Assembly (NCBI GenBank): GCA_026770025.1
Contig: JAMXDE010000020.1
Span: 186,001-250,000 of the forward strand
Reading direction: 5' to 3'
Source of the DNA: Craspedostauros australis
Lineage: Eukaryota > Bacillariophyta > Bacillariophyceae > Mastogloiales > Achnanthaceae
DNA: 64,000 nt
Shown here: one piece after another, positions 32,901 through 44,724 of the stretch
Layout of the letters: each line of letters opens with the position of its first letter
Position numbering within the stretch: the stretch's first letter is position 1
The notes under the pieces: model-generated
Databases searched by the model: none
The model's input: the letters and a program-made list of their open reading frames with translations, nothing else
Told to the model about the DNA's origin: nothing
Translations under genes and position numbers: made by a program

Positions 32901-35490
32901 CCCATGTCTGCTTGAGTCAAAGTCAATTCCAGCTATTTTCAACTTGATGAGATGCTCTGCAAGACTTGCGTCTCTGTTGTTGCAAACAACACCAAGCGGG
33001 ACATCGCCCCGAGAGTTGCTGATGTTGAGATCAATATCGGCCTGATCAGATTCCATCATGCATTGAACAACCTTCCTTTTCCGTTTCCTGCACGCGTGGT
33101 GAATTGGCGTATCGCCATTCTTGTCTTGCATGTTGACGTTAACGTCGGCTTGATCCGATTCGATGAGGCGTTTCACGACGTCGATGTGGCCGTTTCGACA
33201 GGCATAGTGCAGTGGCGTATATCCCTTGTTGTTTGGGGTATTGATATCAACAGGTTTGCAGTCGTTGCATTCGAACATGTACTGGATCAAGTCCTGGACC
33301 GCATTTATCCGTCCGTGGCAACAGGCGACGTGCAACGGCGTGTTTCCGTTCTTGTTTTTCGCGTTGACATCCACCTTCTCTTGAAGATGCTGCAGCATGC
33401 GATCGATCACATGTCTCTTGCCATGCCGGCACGCAACATGCAGCGGTGTGTTTCCGTTGTTGTTGGGTGCGTTGCCACCGCCACCGCCGTTGCTGGTGCC
33501 TTGATCGAGCCCCAGCAAGAAGTCGGCAACGCCATCGTGCCCACGACGACAGGCACTGTGAAGCGGCGTATTCTTGTTCTTGTTCTCAGCTTCGATGTCA
33601 ACGTTGAGTTGTTGCGAATTCACCAAAAACCTGGCGAGATCTTCATGTCCAGATACGCAGGCGACATGGAATGGCGTGTTTCCGAATCTGTTGCGGACAT
33701 CGAGGTTCACTTTGGCAATCTGTGACTTTGTCATGTATTCCACCGCGTCCTTGTGTCCATACCGGCAAGCGAGGTGAAGCGGCGTGTCCAGATGGTTGTT
33801 TTGAACATTCACATTGATGACGGGTGTCTCTGACTCGATCAAATTCTTCGTTACGCCTGTGTGACCGCGCCAACAAGCGTAATGCAAAGGCGTGTTGCCT
33901 TTGTTGTTGGTGACGTTGATATCGATGTCAGTTCGTTGTCGCTTCTCTCTCAACAGGAGTTGCACAATTTCTTCGGCTCCGCGCCAGCAGGCAAGGTGGA
34001 GGGGTGTATCTCCATCCGTGTTCTGGATGGAGAGGTCGAACGTCGTGCTCACACGATCGGACTGTAGCAAGTATTCGATCACATCTGTGTGTCCTTTCTG
34101 GCACGCATAATGCAATGCTGTGTACCCCAGGCTATTCTTCGCGTTGGCATCAACCGAGATCTTGGTGGATTCGACGAGAGCGCGCACCACTTCTAGAAGT
34201 CCTGATAAACAGGCAAGATGAAGCGCGGTGTTCTTCTCATCATTGCCAGCGAACGAGGTGCGCCCTTCCTGGTTGACCAGATAGGATGCGACCAAAGAAC
34301 GGATCCACTCCTCGTCACCTTCTGCAACGCATTCAAACGGCGTCTTGCCAAGGTGGTCCTTGGTGTCGAAATTGGCATGGATATGGCTGTCGTTGCGATT
34401 GAGGTGCAGGAAGTATTCAACCACATCCTTGTGTCGCTTTCGGCACGCGTAATGTAGCGGTGTCCAACCGTTCTTGTTCTGAAGATTGATGTCGATGCTG
34501 ACAGCGGTATTGGTTGTGCTGTTGTTGTGGATGGATTGAATCAACGTATTGACCACGTTTCTGTAACCTTTGCGGCAGGCCAGGTGGAGGGGCGTGTTCC
34601 CATCGTTGTTTTGGATGCGAGCACACACGTTGTCGGGATCGAATCCCAGCAAACGCCAGATGATGTCTCTGTGTCCAAAATCGCAAGCCACATGCAGTGG
34701 AGTGTTGCCCCTTTCGTCTAGAGCGCTGATCTTCTCGATTGAACCATCCGCCGTGATCAATCCTTGGACTCTCGCTACGTCGCCAGCACGGCAAGCATCG
34801 TGAAGCTCCATGTTCTGTCTGAGCTGTTGGTCCTGCATGCTGGATGCAAGAGAGAAACCATGGGCGAGAGAAGCAACACGCAAAGGACACTCAGATGAGG
34901 ATGATGAGAACATGCGACCGCTGTTTGAATCACGCCCAGCTCACAGAAGCCTCAACAGGGACTCGGACAGCATGCGACCATACCATCCATCGACATGATC
35001 GTTTCCTTTCGCATTCCCCAATTCAGACAGCCACATTATGCATGGAAGCCACAGCAAAACGAACAACGGAAACACACCCACAAAGAGACAGTACGAACAC
35101 TCACTTGGTGTGACGAGGATCTCTCGTGAGCATACTCAGTCGCTGTCTGGAGTCGCAGAACGGATTGATGATGAGCCCGCTTCGACGGCCAGAAGCAGTT
35201 GATGGACGAGGGAAGATGAGAATCTTGTGATGGGTTGGGGCATGTTTCGTATCTTTGTGCTGGAGACGCAGTGTCAAGAATCCATTCTTTCGGTCATCCA
35301 CGGCGAGAAGCATCTTTGGCGCCATGACCCTGATTTCGCAACCAGAACGAAGATTTGTCATGCGACCAAAGAGACGAGAGCGTTGATTTCGGTTAATTGA
35401 GCGTTGGACTGGGCACCAGAGCTGAATCGTACGCAGCACAGTAGAGACCACGTCAGAGTTAAATGGCTCGCGCCTTGTGCTCATAATCAA
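29967..35490 (-). CDS. Giant ankyrin-repeat protein (probable two exons)
   Basis: A 1.6-kilo-residue array of about 40 ankyrin repeats with the usual N-G-N-TPLH-AC-GH-DVV-LL pattern, occupying essentially the whole of a 4.87-kb exon. Examples are GNTPLHVACDFGHRDIIWRL and GYTPLHYACRNGHIDVVKRL. The array ends in a short Ser/Gly-rich tail with no added domain. The frame opens at 34913, but a CCAG acceptor at 34840 would instead join exon 2 (34839 on) to an upstream exon 35490-35105, which ends in a strong GTGAGT donor. The phases fit (AA + C = Asn, reading RHTNMQDQQLRQNMELHDACRAG). That model adds a 129-residue N-terminus and gives about 1,752 residues. Ankyrin arrays bind proteins, so the partner and role are unknown. 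A few degraded repeats (for example near the HGQMNIVDHLVPS segment) break the regular spacing. Confidence 0.85.
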
Positions 35491-35704
35491 TCAGTTTCCC
35501 TTCGATTCCATGCCTTTCCCTGCAAGTAGAGTTTGATGCGACCAACACAATTAAGCGGCATTTCTCTAGGTTGGCATCTAAGCCACATGGATCTCAAGAC
35601 CGAAACGCCGAACGCCAGAACTTCGTCGGAGGTTGTCTGTTCTGCCGAATCATACACTAATCGAGCATTTTATTTAAACCCCTGGAACCGTCAGGTGTGG
35701 ATCG

Positions 35705-38700
35705 TCATATCCTCCGAAGTCCAATCAGTGCTTCAATGGCGGCGACTTCTGTTGCTCCTGGCTGCACTTCGGATGAGGCTATCGTTTCGACGCCCATGCC
35801 CGCCTCCGCAGTGCTACTCTCGCCACCCTCGACTGTGGCCGCCTTTGCCGATGGTGTTGCTCCTGCTTGCGAGTCTTTCTCACTGGCTTCGGAAGGCTTT
35901 CCACCCTTCTCCTTCTTCTCGACCACTTTCCGACTATCGCGGAAGGCATGTCCCAGCTTCTCAGCTGCCCTCTCCTTGGAAACCTCGACCCAGATCAAAG
36001 TCCCGTCGGCTTCTTTCGTCTGCCTCTTCAGGAATCGTCTCCCCTCTGCTATCAATTCATCCACGACGCCCGCGATGACTTGCTTTCGTGCGCTTTTCGC
36101 TGCAGCCTCGAAAACGTGCTTGCGACCATTCACGACCTGGTGCATGTGCATGTTGCCTTTATGTTTGTGTAAGGATCTGCTTCTGCCGAACAAAACGTCT
36201 TCCTCTCTCGGTATTACCTGCTCTGGGGCGCCTCTGGATGGCGCGATCGTGGAAGGTGCTGGTGTGGCCGGAGCTGCCATTGTTGTCTGTTTGGCTGTCG
36301 TTGATGTCTGCGCATTTGACAATCCCGCTTGGTCTTGCGGAGCAGGTGCCGGATGATTTTGCTGCGGACGTCGAGGACCTGTGGGCGCTCCAACATCACC
36401 GGCCATCCATGACGGTGACTGTTGTTGCAGTGGGTAGTGACGTGTCTGCACTTGCGCTTGCGCGTGGGGGAACTGATTCGATTGTCTTGGTTGCATCCAC
36501 GTCGTAGGATTGGCACAAAAGTTTGCAATCGGCGCCATCCCTTGTTGATGCATGAGCGGAACATTCATGACATTCGGTTGCGTTCCTTGCGGCATCATCG
36601 TTTGGTTGAGTTGTGTGTGCGCTTCCGGCCGTACAGCCATTCGCACCCCCATCTGTTCGGCCAGAATGAGACGACCTTGTGCTTGTGCTAGCGCTACGAA
36701 CGTTTGCATGTTCTGCGGGATCTGCCTGTTTGGCACACCTTGGTCGGACGCCGCTGCTCCATTCTCACCCCCTGCCATGGGGTAGGGAGGAAACCTATGA
36801 TGACATGCAGTCATACCAGGAGCCACCGTTCCGGACCAATTCAGCGGCATGGTGAAACTCCCATTTGGATTCATCGGTATCCCCATTCCACCAACCGAGT
36901 TTCCGCCTGCGATATTTGTGTGGAACGGGGCGGCCAACGCGCCTTCAATGCCAACGTTCTGAGGCATGCCAAAATTCGGAAGCCCACCAGTTGCAACTGA
37001 TGAGAATTGCTGAGGTTGGTCAACCATGTACGGGTTGGGTCTCCCTTGGTGCGTTTGCGAATTCCACAGCAGCTGTGCAGCGTTGGGGAGAACTCCTGCC
37101 TGGGTTCCTCCATGAGTTGCTCTCTGTTGGGGCGAGGCAAAAGTTGGATCCTGCGTGCGGGTAGGATGTTGCGGGTAACCCGGAGAAAGTGCGGCTCCAT
37201 ACGTTATTGATGTTTGAGCCTGTGCTGGTGGAGCAAGCTGCGGTTGAGCATGGGCTTGGATGGCCTGGACTGCCCGTGGTTCGTCAGTATTGTTGGCTGG
37301 TGCTTGCATTGCTGGTGATGGTGAAGCCAGAGCAGCTTTCGAGGTGTTTGTTGGTCTATTCCTTTTCGCCAATGGCCTGACCTCCTGGGTATTGCCTGCG
37401 CTGGCTTGGCTGGTGCTTTCATGGGCAGCATGTTCGCTGCTATTGTTATCGTTGCCGCTGACATTCATCCTTCCGGTCGTCTCACGCTTCTTCTCAACAA
37501 CCGATTGGAGAGGATTTGGTGACTTGCTTCTGTTTCTCTTGGATGCAGTGTTGCTTGAGCTCTCATCACTCGCCCCCTTGCTGTGGCCCTTGGTCCTGAT
37601 GCGAGTCACCAGATCCAGAACATGGTTCTCGACTGACCCCCGATCGGCAAGTTCCCACATCCCAAAGTTGATTATTTCCTGGACGAACCGGACGCTCTTC
37701 TTGCCGGGCCGAATGGCCACGTCAAAAATATCGTGGATCGTCTGCTTGTTGCCCACTTGAGTGCCAAGTTCTACCAAGATCTTGCCCACAAACTTGGAGA
37801 ATTCGAGATTTCCGTGGTGGTCCTTGCTGTTCTGGCCCCCACCAATAATGACATCGCTCAGTCTCGGCAGTTGGATTCGGGGAGCGGACGGTGCCGATTC
37901 TCCCTCGATCAACTTTCGCCGTTCCAGAAATTTCTCAAACTCCGTGCGGTTGAGCAGCATGGGACAGCGCTTCTTTTTGCCTTGACCTTTCGATTTGGAC
38001 AGCGCAGCGCCGTCTTCATCGAGCGGAAGGACATGCACGGGGACGCCGAACTTCTTCAGGTGATGAAGACACTTGGCACGGCCTCCTGGGATGTAAGACG
38101 ATGTGAGGTTGCCATTTGATGCATTTTCCAAAATGCATGCGCTCGGAGCGAGGGTTGGAGTGATATTGGAATCGATGATCAGCATTAGTAGCCGCACCAG
38201 TGGCAGCAGCAGCGGCAAAGGACGATCTGTGAGTGGAGGTGTGCCTCAAGCGTGCGAGCAGATGAGAGATTGTTCAAGTCCCAAAGGAACAGATGTCTGT
38301 CCGGACTCAATGTAAATGCTTTGAAGCTGGCAGATGCACGCATGCAAGAATATGTGTGTGTGTAGGTACAGATGGAATGACTTACCACAGACGGTTCGGA
38401 TCCGGCACCGAGTAATCGGACCCAAACCCCATGCCACGATGTTGACCAACGGTTTCTTTATCCAGCCCTGATAACAGTAGTGGAAGCTCGTAATCCGAAT
38501 AGGCATAGCGTTGGCAGCCTTGCATGCTGCCCACCACACATTGTGCTCGGCCTTGGTTCCTTTGGGTTGAAAGTCTAGTCCGTATCCCACATACACAATC
38601 CCGTGCATCTGTGTGTCATTGTCGTCTTCGATGTGTGCCATGATAAGGTACCACAGAAATCGGATCTGTGGAATGGAAAGAAGAGAGTGCGAATGTGATA

Positions 38701-39550
38701 TGAGCGCAGCAAGCGAAGCAACATCGCAGTGAGCAGTGGATTGGCGTATGCCAAATGCGCTTTGAATGAAATCAAGACCTTTGGATCAAGAACTACCGAT
38801 GCTGCAACAGCTGCTGCAAGGTGATCACGCGACTTCTTCAACTCCTATCCACTGAAGGCATTGGCTTGACGCAAAAAGTGAGGAACTCACGTTGTGTACC
38901 TCCGGATTCTCGTTCATGAGCCTCTCCGCGTTCTCTCGCTCATGGGCGAAAAACACGGCTCTTCCTGCGCGATCACGTGTTGGCAACACTTGGATGCTAC
39001 CACCTCGCTTAGTGAAGAATTGATTCTCTTCTTCGGTGAAGTCTGCCATGGTGATTCTCTTCGTGAGCTTGTCATCGCCCCAGAGCTCTCGCTTGACTTC
39101 GAAGTGTCGCACAAGTTGCTGAGCTGCCCTTTTGGTATCATACCTTGCAGCACGCAAGAACATGCGAAGGAATTGCGGATTGTCTACAAAGGCTGGATTC
39201 TCCTTCGCAGCGAGGTTGAACGCCGGCTTGCGTTTGATAGACTCCAGATGCCCACGGAGCCCCTGCAGCTGAAAATCCATTTGCTGCGGATGTTCGGAAG
39301 GAGGCAGAGATTTGCCTTGGAGTTCCTCTGTGACGACCTTTTTCTCTTCCAGTGATAGCTTGTCCATGGCCTCCTTCAACGTTGTGTCTGCTGATGGGAT
39401 GTCATTTTCAGCAGGAGGGCGTGTGTCGGGTTCGGCGGAAAGGGGAACCTCAGCCGTCCTGCTTGGTGGTGGTGGTGGTGCTGTTGTTGGCGCCACAACA
39501 TCGTGTTGCGATGCGCTTGAACTGTTTGGATGGGCGTTGTCGGCTTGCAT
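35705..39550 (-). CDS. CRAL-TRIO (Sec14-like) protein with two DUF6824 domains (three exons)
   Basis: Exons 39550-38891, 38665-38386 and 38085-35705 join in phase 0 and then phase 1 (introns 225 and 300 nt; donors GTGAGT and GTAAGT), giving 1,106 residues. Residues about 105-345 form a Sec14/CRAL-TRIO lipid-binding module: QFLRMFLRAARYDTKRAAQQL, the GGSIQVLPTRDRAGRAVFF strand, IRFLWYLIMAHIEDDNDTQM, VNIVAWGLGPITRCRIR, then GRAKCLHHLKKFGVPVHVLP. A first DUF6824-like domain (DVIIGGGQNSKDHHGN) starts near 391. A second, closer to consensus (EEDVLFGRSRSLHKHKGNMH), starts near 943. Between them lies a roughly 470-residue Pro/Gln/Asn-rich linker. I recall Sec14 plus DUF6824 as an architecture frequent in diatoms. 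It may link lipid sensing to another process, but DUF6824 has no known activity. The tail is Glu/Ala-rich. Confidence 0.83.
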
Positions 39551-40328
39551 CTGTGCGTGTTGATACGAAGTGAAGCGAAGGCGATTGGTGCTGTGTATCT
39601 TTCTGCGCTCGACTTTTTTGTGATCGGTGTTGATGTTGATGATGATGCAGCCGATGGCATTGTCCTCTGCTCCTCTCTGTTTGTTCTGCAGCAGATCGCC
39701 AAAGATTCCGTTGTTTTCGGCGAAACAGATGAAATTCTCACATGCTTTGTGCGAGGCGCGATCCGCCATCAATCTCATTCCATCACCTCCAAAACAACGA
39801 GACGTGGAAAACGCAAAGAGTTCGCAAAAAACGGGATCGTGAGTCTCCGCGCTGGGAGGCGCGGTAATGCCATAGATCAACATATAAGAACGCGAAGGAA
39901 AATAAGGAACGAAAACACGAGAAAATTGTCGTGTCCCAAATCATGTTTTATTTCACAAGCTGAAAGTGGGTGGAATCGCAGATTGTATTGTTTTCACAAC
40001 AGAATATTGTTGTTTCCTGATCATTTCTATACGACGATCTGCTCAAAACAAGTGGGTGGACTTCTACTGTAGACGAGTGTGTGGGTGTTGCTTGGTTTGA
40101 TGACTATTGTGGTTATGATTATGATTACTCCTCTGCAGCATCGGACTGATGAGGTGAAGACTCACCAGATGAAGAGCTGCCTTCGGTCACCCCCAATTGC
40201 ATCAATGCATCGCCTTCCTCCTGACCAATTGCATGCATGCAATGCTGCTTGTCTCCCAGGCATTCCGGAAGGGGAGCATCACTCCATTCGCCACAGAGAA
40301 GATGTTGCACACCCTCCTCCAAACGAGG
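39551..40328. other. Intergenic, about 0.8 kb
   Basis: The promoter side of the CRAL-TRIO gene and the 3' flank of the unknown gene. An in-frame continuation exists after the stop at 40329 (acidic, Ser-rich, to 40125), which could be a further exon of the neighbouring gene. I see no splice signal that clearly supports this. Confidence 0.45.
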
Positions 40329-42228
40329 CTAGGCTGCCTGCTGTGCTGCTGCCTCTTGTGCTGCTGCTTCTGTTGTTGCCCTCTTGCCAGCAGCCTCTTC
40401 TGCTGCCTCTGCCCGTACTGCGATTGCCAGTGCTCGGACAGCGAAGGCTCTGGCCCTTGCTGCTGCTGTTGCCTTCGGGGTGTGGGAAGGTGGGGGCGGA
40501 GGCTTTGAGTACTCCACTACGCCGCCATGGAGGCCTGGAGGGGCTGGCGGGGGCATGGTGGGGAAGCGGCCGGCCGCCATCGCGATGCCATTGGCAATCG
40601 CGGTATCCACATCATGCTTGGTTGGTGGTGGAGGTGGAGGTGGTGGTTCGGCGTGTGGGATGGCTTCGGTGGTTTTTGTGGCCACCTTCTTGCTCTTCTT
40701 CTTCTTCTTCTTGTGGTGTTTGGCCTTGCGAGCGCTTTTCTCGCTTGTCTTACCGGATGCACTGAAGCGGCTGCTGGTGGCGCTGATGCTTTTTCCCGCG
40801 CAGCTCGCCCCGTCGCGAGGACCCTCAGGGAAACACTCGCCAAACACGCCACGCTGTTGGGAGAAGAAGTCAGCAAAGCAGTGGGAATCGCGTGAGTGAG
40901 TGCGCACATCGAGTCATTGCAGATCGTGAAATTCGGTCATCGTGTTCTTACTTACCTCAACTCTTCCTGTCCTTTCATACGTGGATGGCGCATGGCATGT
41001 CGCGGTTCCAATGCTGGAGTCATCGCAACGGGAGGGCACACATGTTTTGCGCGTGTTGAGGTCAAGCCGGGATTGGGGCGTAGTCGCCCCAACCAGCGAC
41101 AAGCCAGCGATGACAGTGCGCTTATGTGTAGAACGAGCTTGTGGAACAAAAGAAACGATGGGATGAGAACTGTTCTGTTCCACAACGCGCACGATTAGAA
41201 CAGGCGCCCTTACCACCCCTTGTTTGTCGTTTGTCTGAACCTCAAGTTCCAAGTAGTTGATGCCGTTGAGAACACCATCTGTCGCGCGTTCCCATCGATT
41301 TGTCACAGCAAACGGCAAATTAACGACCTGAGTTCGCACCGGTGCTCCGTCGCGCTGTTTCATGCGAGACAATGACTTCATGGTAGCATCCGCACGTGCC
41401 TTCTCGTCGATGAAAGGCGACACCCACTGTCCGTTGGCAAGTGTGAAGTCATCGCGCAAATGGTCATGCAGAAGTTCCATGTTCGCAAGAGCAGCGTTTT
41501 GGGTCACTTCAAGCACAACAGACATGCCGCCAGGCGCGACATGAACACGAAGGTCTTTGTGGCAAGTGCCACCGGTGAGTTCAAACGCAAGATCAATGAC
41601 GCGTTCACCATTGTTGTTGCGGTAGAAAGTGCGAGTGACTGGAAGTTCGTGTTTGTTGTTGGCGTCGAGCCAATTCATGACATCGGCGTCAGTTGTGGCG
41701 ACTGGTGGTGAAGGAGTCATCTTGGTCGTGGCTGGTGGTGGGTGGTGTGGAAGGGTGATGGTGGTGGTTGTTTGTTTTGGCGGTGGTGGTGGTGGCTTTG
41801 TTGCGTTGTTGTTGTCTGCCTCGGTTAGGTCGATGTCAGTTCGGATCATTCGAGAAGCTTCTCGAATCGTTTTGGCGTTTGCAGCAAGCTCAGAAACGGT
41901 CGGAGATTCGTTGGGATCTTTCCTGACTGAAAAAATCCAATCACGAGTCACAAATTATGAGTCACAAATTATGAGTCACGCATACAGTAGTCAAGCAAGT
42001 CATGATTGTATGCATCGATTCAAGGTACTTACTCTGTTCCTGGCGGACCTTGGCACGAAGATTGGACAGATTTCGAGGGAATTCGCTCCAGATGAATAGG
42101 CGAGCGGTTTCGGACCTCTCCCACACCTCTTTTGCACTCCACTCGGGTTCGATGTCTCCACTCCGGATTTGGTTTTTGAGCTCTTGCACTTGGGCGCTGC
42201 TATACACCCAACGTTTGGGTTTGGCCAT
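40329..42228 (-). CDS. Unknown protein, possibly lineage-expanded (three exons)
   Basis: Exons 42228-42033, 41926-40956 and 40853-40329, with short introns of 106 and 102 nt (GTAAGT donors, phases 1 and 0), give 563 residues. The N-terminal 65 residues (MAKPKRWVYSSAQVQELKNQ ... RNLSNLRAKVRQE) form a basic, probably helical module. After a Pro/Thr linker comes a core of about 200 residues (DVMNWLDANNKHELP; VIDLAFELTGGTCHKDLRVH; GGMSVVLEVTQNAAL; VVNLPFAVTNRWERATDG) that reads like a beta-rich fold. The last exon is Lys-rich, then Pro- and Ala-rich (KHHKKKKKKSKK). I recall similar unknown proteins in many copies in diatom genomes, but cannot verify it. The position next to a Harbinger element raises the possibility of a transposon-linked accessory protein. 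It has no recognisable SANT/Myb pattern, so this stays an open guess. Confidence 0.65.
41945..41979. repeat. Tandem 14-nt repeat containing TGAGTCA-like sites
   Basis: Two and a half copies of GAGTCACAAATTAT lie in the first intron of the unknown gene. The junctions create two ATGAGTCAC sites, the palindromic core bound by bZIP factors. Chance expansion is the simplest reading. Confidence 0.85.
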
Positions 42229-42524
42229 GTTGCTTTTTGTGTGTTGGTCTGTGAAACGACAGGTGGTAACATCCTCCCAACCACACTCTTGCAGTGCATC
42301 CTGATGTCTTGTTGCAAACCATTGAAACGGCCAGCCTTGTAGTAGTAGTAGTCCATACGAACAGCAGAGCTATTAAAGTCCTGCCTCTATGTAACAGACT
42401 TCGTGGCGGGAACTTCCTGTTTCGGCGCTGTCCCGCATACATGATAGCGCGTTACACGACAGCATTTAGGCGCGTCTCTACGAGAGCGCCTCCGAAAGTC
42501 ACAGCAAATCACGCTGTATTGTTC

Positions 42525-42905
42525 CCGAAATGTTTCGTCCATCCCGAATTATTACAATTGCAATACCGGGTGAAATTGTACTATTCATACATTTTTAACT
42601 GTTAACGTATGATTCATATGAACACGACGGATGAAATGTTTCGTCCATTCCAAAATATTACAAGTGTACTTTCCATAATTTTTTAACTCTCAGCGTATTC
42701 TCCGTGTATTATCGTGGTGAACATGACGATGAAATTTTTCGACCCAAAACAAACAATTCTCATTGCAATTCCGGGTGGAATTATAATTTAAATTAATTTT
42801 GAATTCTCAGCGTATTCTTCATCTCAAGACGACGGAAGTGTGAGATATTTCGCTTTTTGGGCCGGAATGCTAGGGAGCAAGGGCCGGAATTATAATTTAA
42901 ATTAA
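42525..42905. repeat. Degenerate tandem repeats, units about 80-115 bp, AT-rich
   Basis: Three to four diverged units start near 42525, 42630, 42730 and 42840. Shared words are GAAATGTTTCGTCCAT, ATTACAA, GCAATNCCGG, CAGCGTATTC and GGAATTATAATTTAAATTAA. The last word occurs twice, 42778-42797 and 42891 on. Such subterminal repeats are typical of the ends of class II DNA transposons. Confidence 0.7.
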
Positions 42906-43285
42906 ATTGGCAATACCGAGGGGCCCACAATTATTTGGAACTCACGGGGCAGATTTCCACATCCCACATGGAACTTTCCAAGTTGGCGAAGGCCGCGAAT
43001 TGCGTTGCGTATCGGGGGAGAGGCGCCGATGTGCTGGCATTGAGTGGCGCCAATGTGCCGCCGTACAGATTCGTTGCCACCGTCTCTGTTCGTGTTGTGT
43101 CGTTTGTAGGTGGCGCGCCAAGCTGCAAGAGTCCCAAGGACTGACGGTGCTTGTTCGCCATGTGTCGATGGAACAAGACGAGCAAGCCGACAGCGGACTT
43201 TGGTTGAGGAGTCCACCATTTCCCATACTAGAAGTCTTTCATTGCGTATGAGCACGTGGGTCATCAACATTGCATTCCGGTCAAC

Positions 43286-43293
43286 TATATAAG
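43286..43293 (+). promoter_or_regulatory. TATA box of the transposase gene
   Basis: TATATAAG lies about 425 bp before the transposase ATG. It is one of the few clear TATA boxes in the window. The leader would contain several upstream short frames. Confidence 0.45.
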
Positions 43294-43714
43294 CACGCTT
43301 GTCTAGGCGCTCATTGCTGTAGTCATGGAGGGTCAAACAGTCCAATGCCCCCGATGATCGTGAATGCCTAGATGTCCTGCTTTTCTACTGCCAGCATCTC
43401 TCCTTCTTGTAAGCCACACAGCAAGAGACGGATAACATCAAGTGGGACATCCAACATCATCGGTGGCAAACGAAGTCATGGAAGGGTCGAGCACGGCCTA
43501 TACATCACATGCCATACAGGCTTGGAGTTGGCAACTGGAGGAGCTAATTTGTAGACTACATGGGCATCGGCAGCCTACGATACAAGCAGCCACTTCCTCC
43601 TTGACCACTCAACTTGCCAATGTTGCTGTCACTTCACAAAATGTTGTCTTCGTGGAAATCCGCACGAACTTTGACTCCACGTAGTCGAATCAGCGCTCGC
43701 ACAAACCCACAAGC

Positions 43715-44724
43715 ATGGAACTGGAGGACAGGCACGCAGGTGAATTCGCCGTGGAAGGCTTTGCGCTCATGCGACGCGAACTGGATTGTCATGATGCCAA
43801 CGTGCTCAACGATACACAGTTGCGAGAGTTTCGCGGGATGTTTGGCACTGACCCGTACATCACTCACCTCCTCTGGGAAGACCTGATTGGCACAGGTCTT
43901 CTCCCTTTCGATGCGAAGCCAAAGCACCTCCTTTGGATGTGCGCGTTCCTCCGAATGTATTTGGCGGAGACAGTGGTGGCGCGGATGATGGACACCGACG
44001 CGAAAACTTTCCGCAAGTGGGCGTGGGCCATGGCCCGAGCCGTGGCAGAGTTGCGCCATGACATTGTAAGTACAGCACATGAGAACCCCCAAAAATGCGA
44101 ACTCTCTTTTTTTCGCCTACCACGACTCACTCACAATTTCCATTCGTGACTGCTCGTATCCATCTTTCTTGCCTACAGATCGACCTAGACAATCGCTTCA
44201 TTGATGCAGACAGAGATGGAAGCGCTTTCTTAACTGTAGATGGCACGGACTTTCGCACTAACGACCCCAAACCATTCAACAGAGTGTGGTACTCGCACAA
44301 GTTCAAAGCTGCTGGTGTGAGGTATGAAGTTGCTGTTTCCATCAGTAGAGGAGACATTGTTTGGGTGAACGGCCCCTTTCCGTGTGGATACATGAACGAC
44401 CTGGCCATCTTCCGCTCTGAGCTTAAACAAGCAATACGGGCAGACGAGGTTGTGATTGCTGACAACGGCTACAGAGGAGATGACAAAGTGTTTCCTCCCA
44501 CATACAAAGCGGATGGCATTCTTCGCGCTCGCCACGAAACGATTAACGGCAGATTGAAGCAATGGGGCTGTCTGGGACAAAAGTGGCGTCACCATGTGGA
44601 CAAGCATCACACAGCCTTCCATGCAGTGGTGGTCATCACCCAAATCGAACTCGGTAATGGCTATCCAGCGTTCGACGCCGACAAGGCGCTGGCCACAGCC
44701 CGACAGCGAATGGGTCACGACTAG
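43715..44724 (+). CDS. PIF/Harbinger-type DDE transposase (two exons)
   Basis: Transposase of the DDE_Tnp_4 family, which cuts and joins the element ends. Exons 43715-44065 and 44179-44724; the 113-nt intron has a GTAAGT donor and TTGCCTACAG acceptor and joins in phase 0 (RHDI|IDLDNRF). The product is 298 residues with no internal stop. Exon 1 carries a helix-turn-helix-like region (ETVVARMMDTDAKTFRKWAW). The acidic triad is visible as FLTVDGTDFRT, VIADNGYRGDD and RARHETINGRLKQWG. The protein is short for the family (usually 350-450 residues) but keeps the whole catalytic core. An intact reading frame suggests recent activity or domestication. Confidence 0.88.

Noticed and set aside
40125-40322. 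Acidic 65-residue frame after the stop of the unknown gene
   Set aside because: It continues in the same frame after a stop but has only a non-ATG start, and no splice pair clearly includes it.
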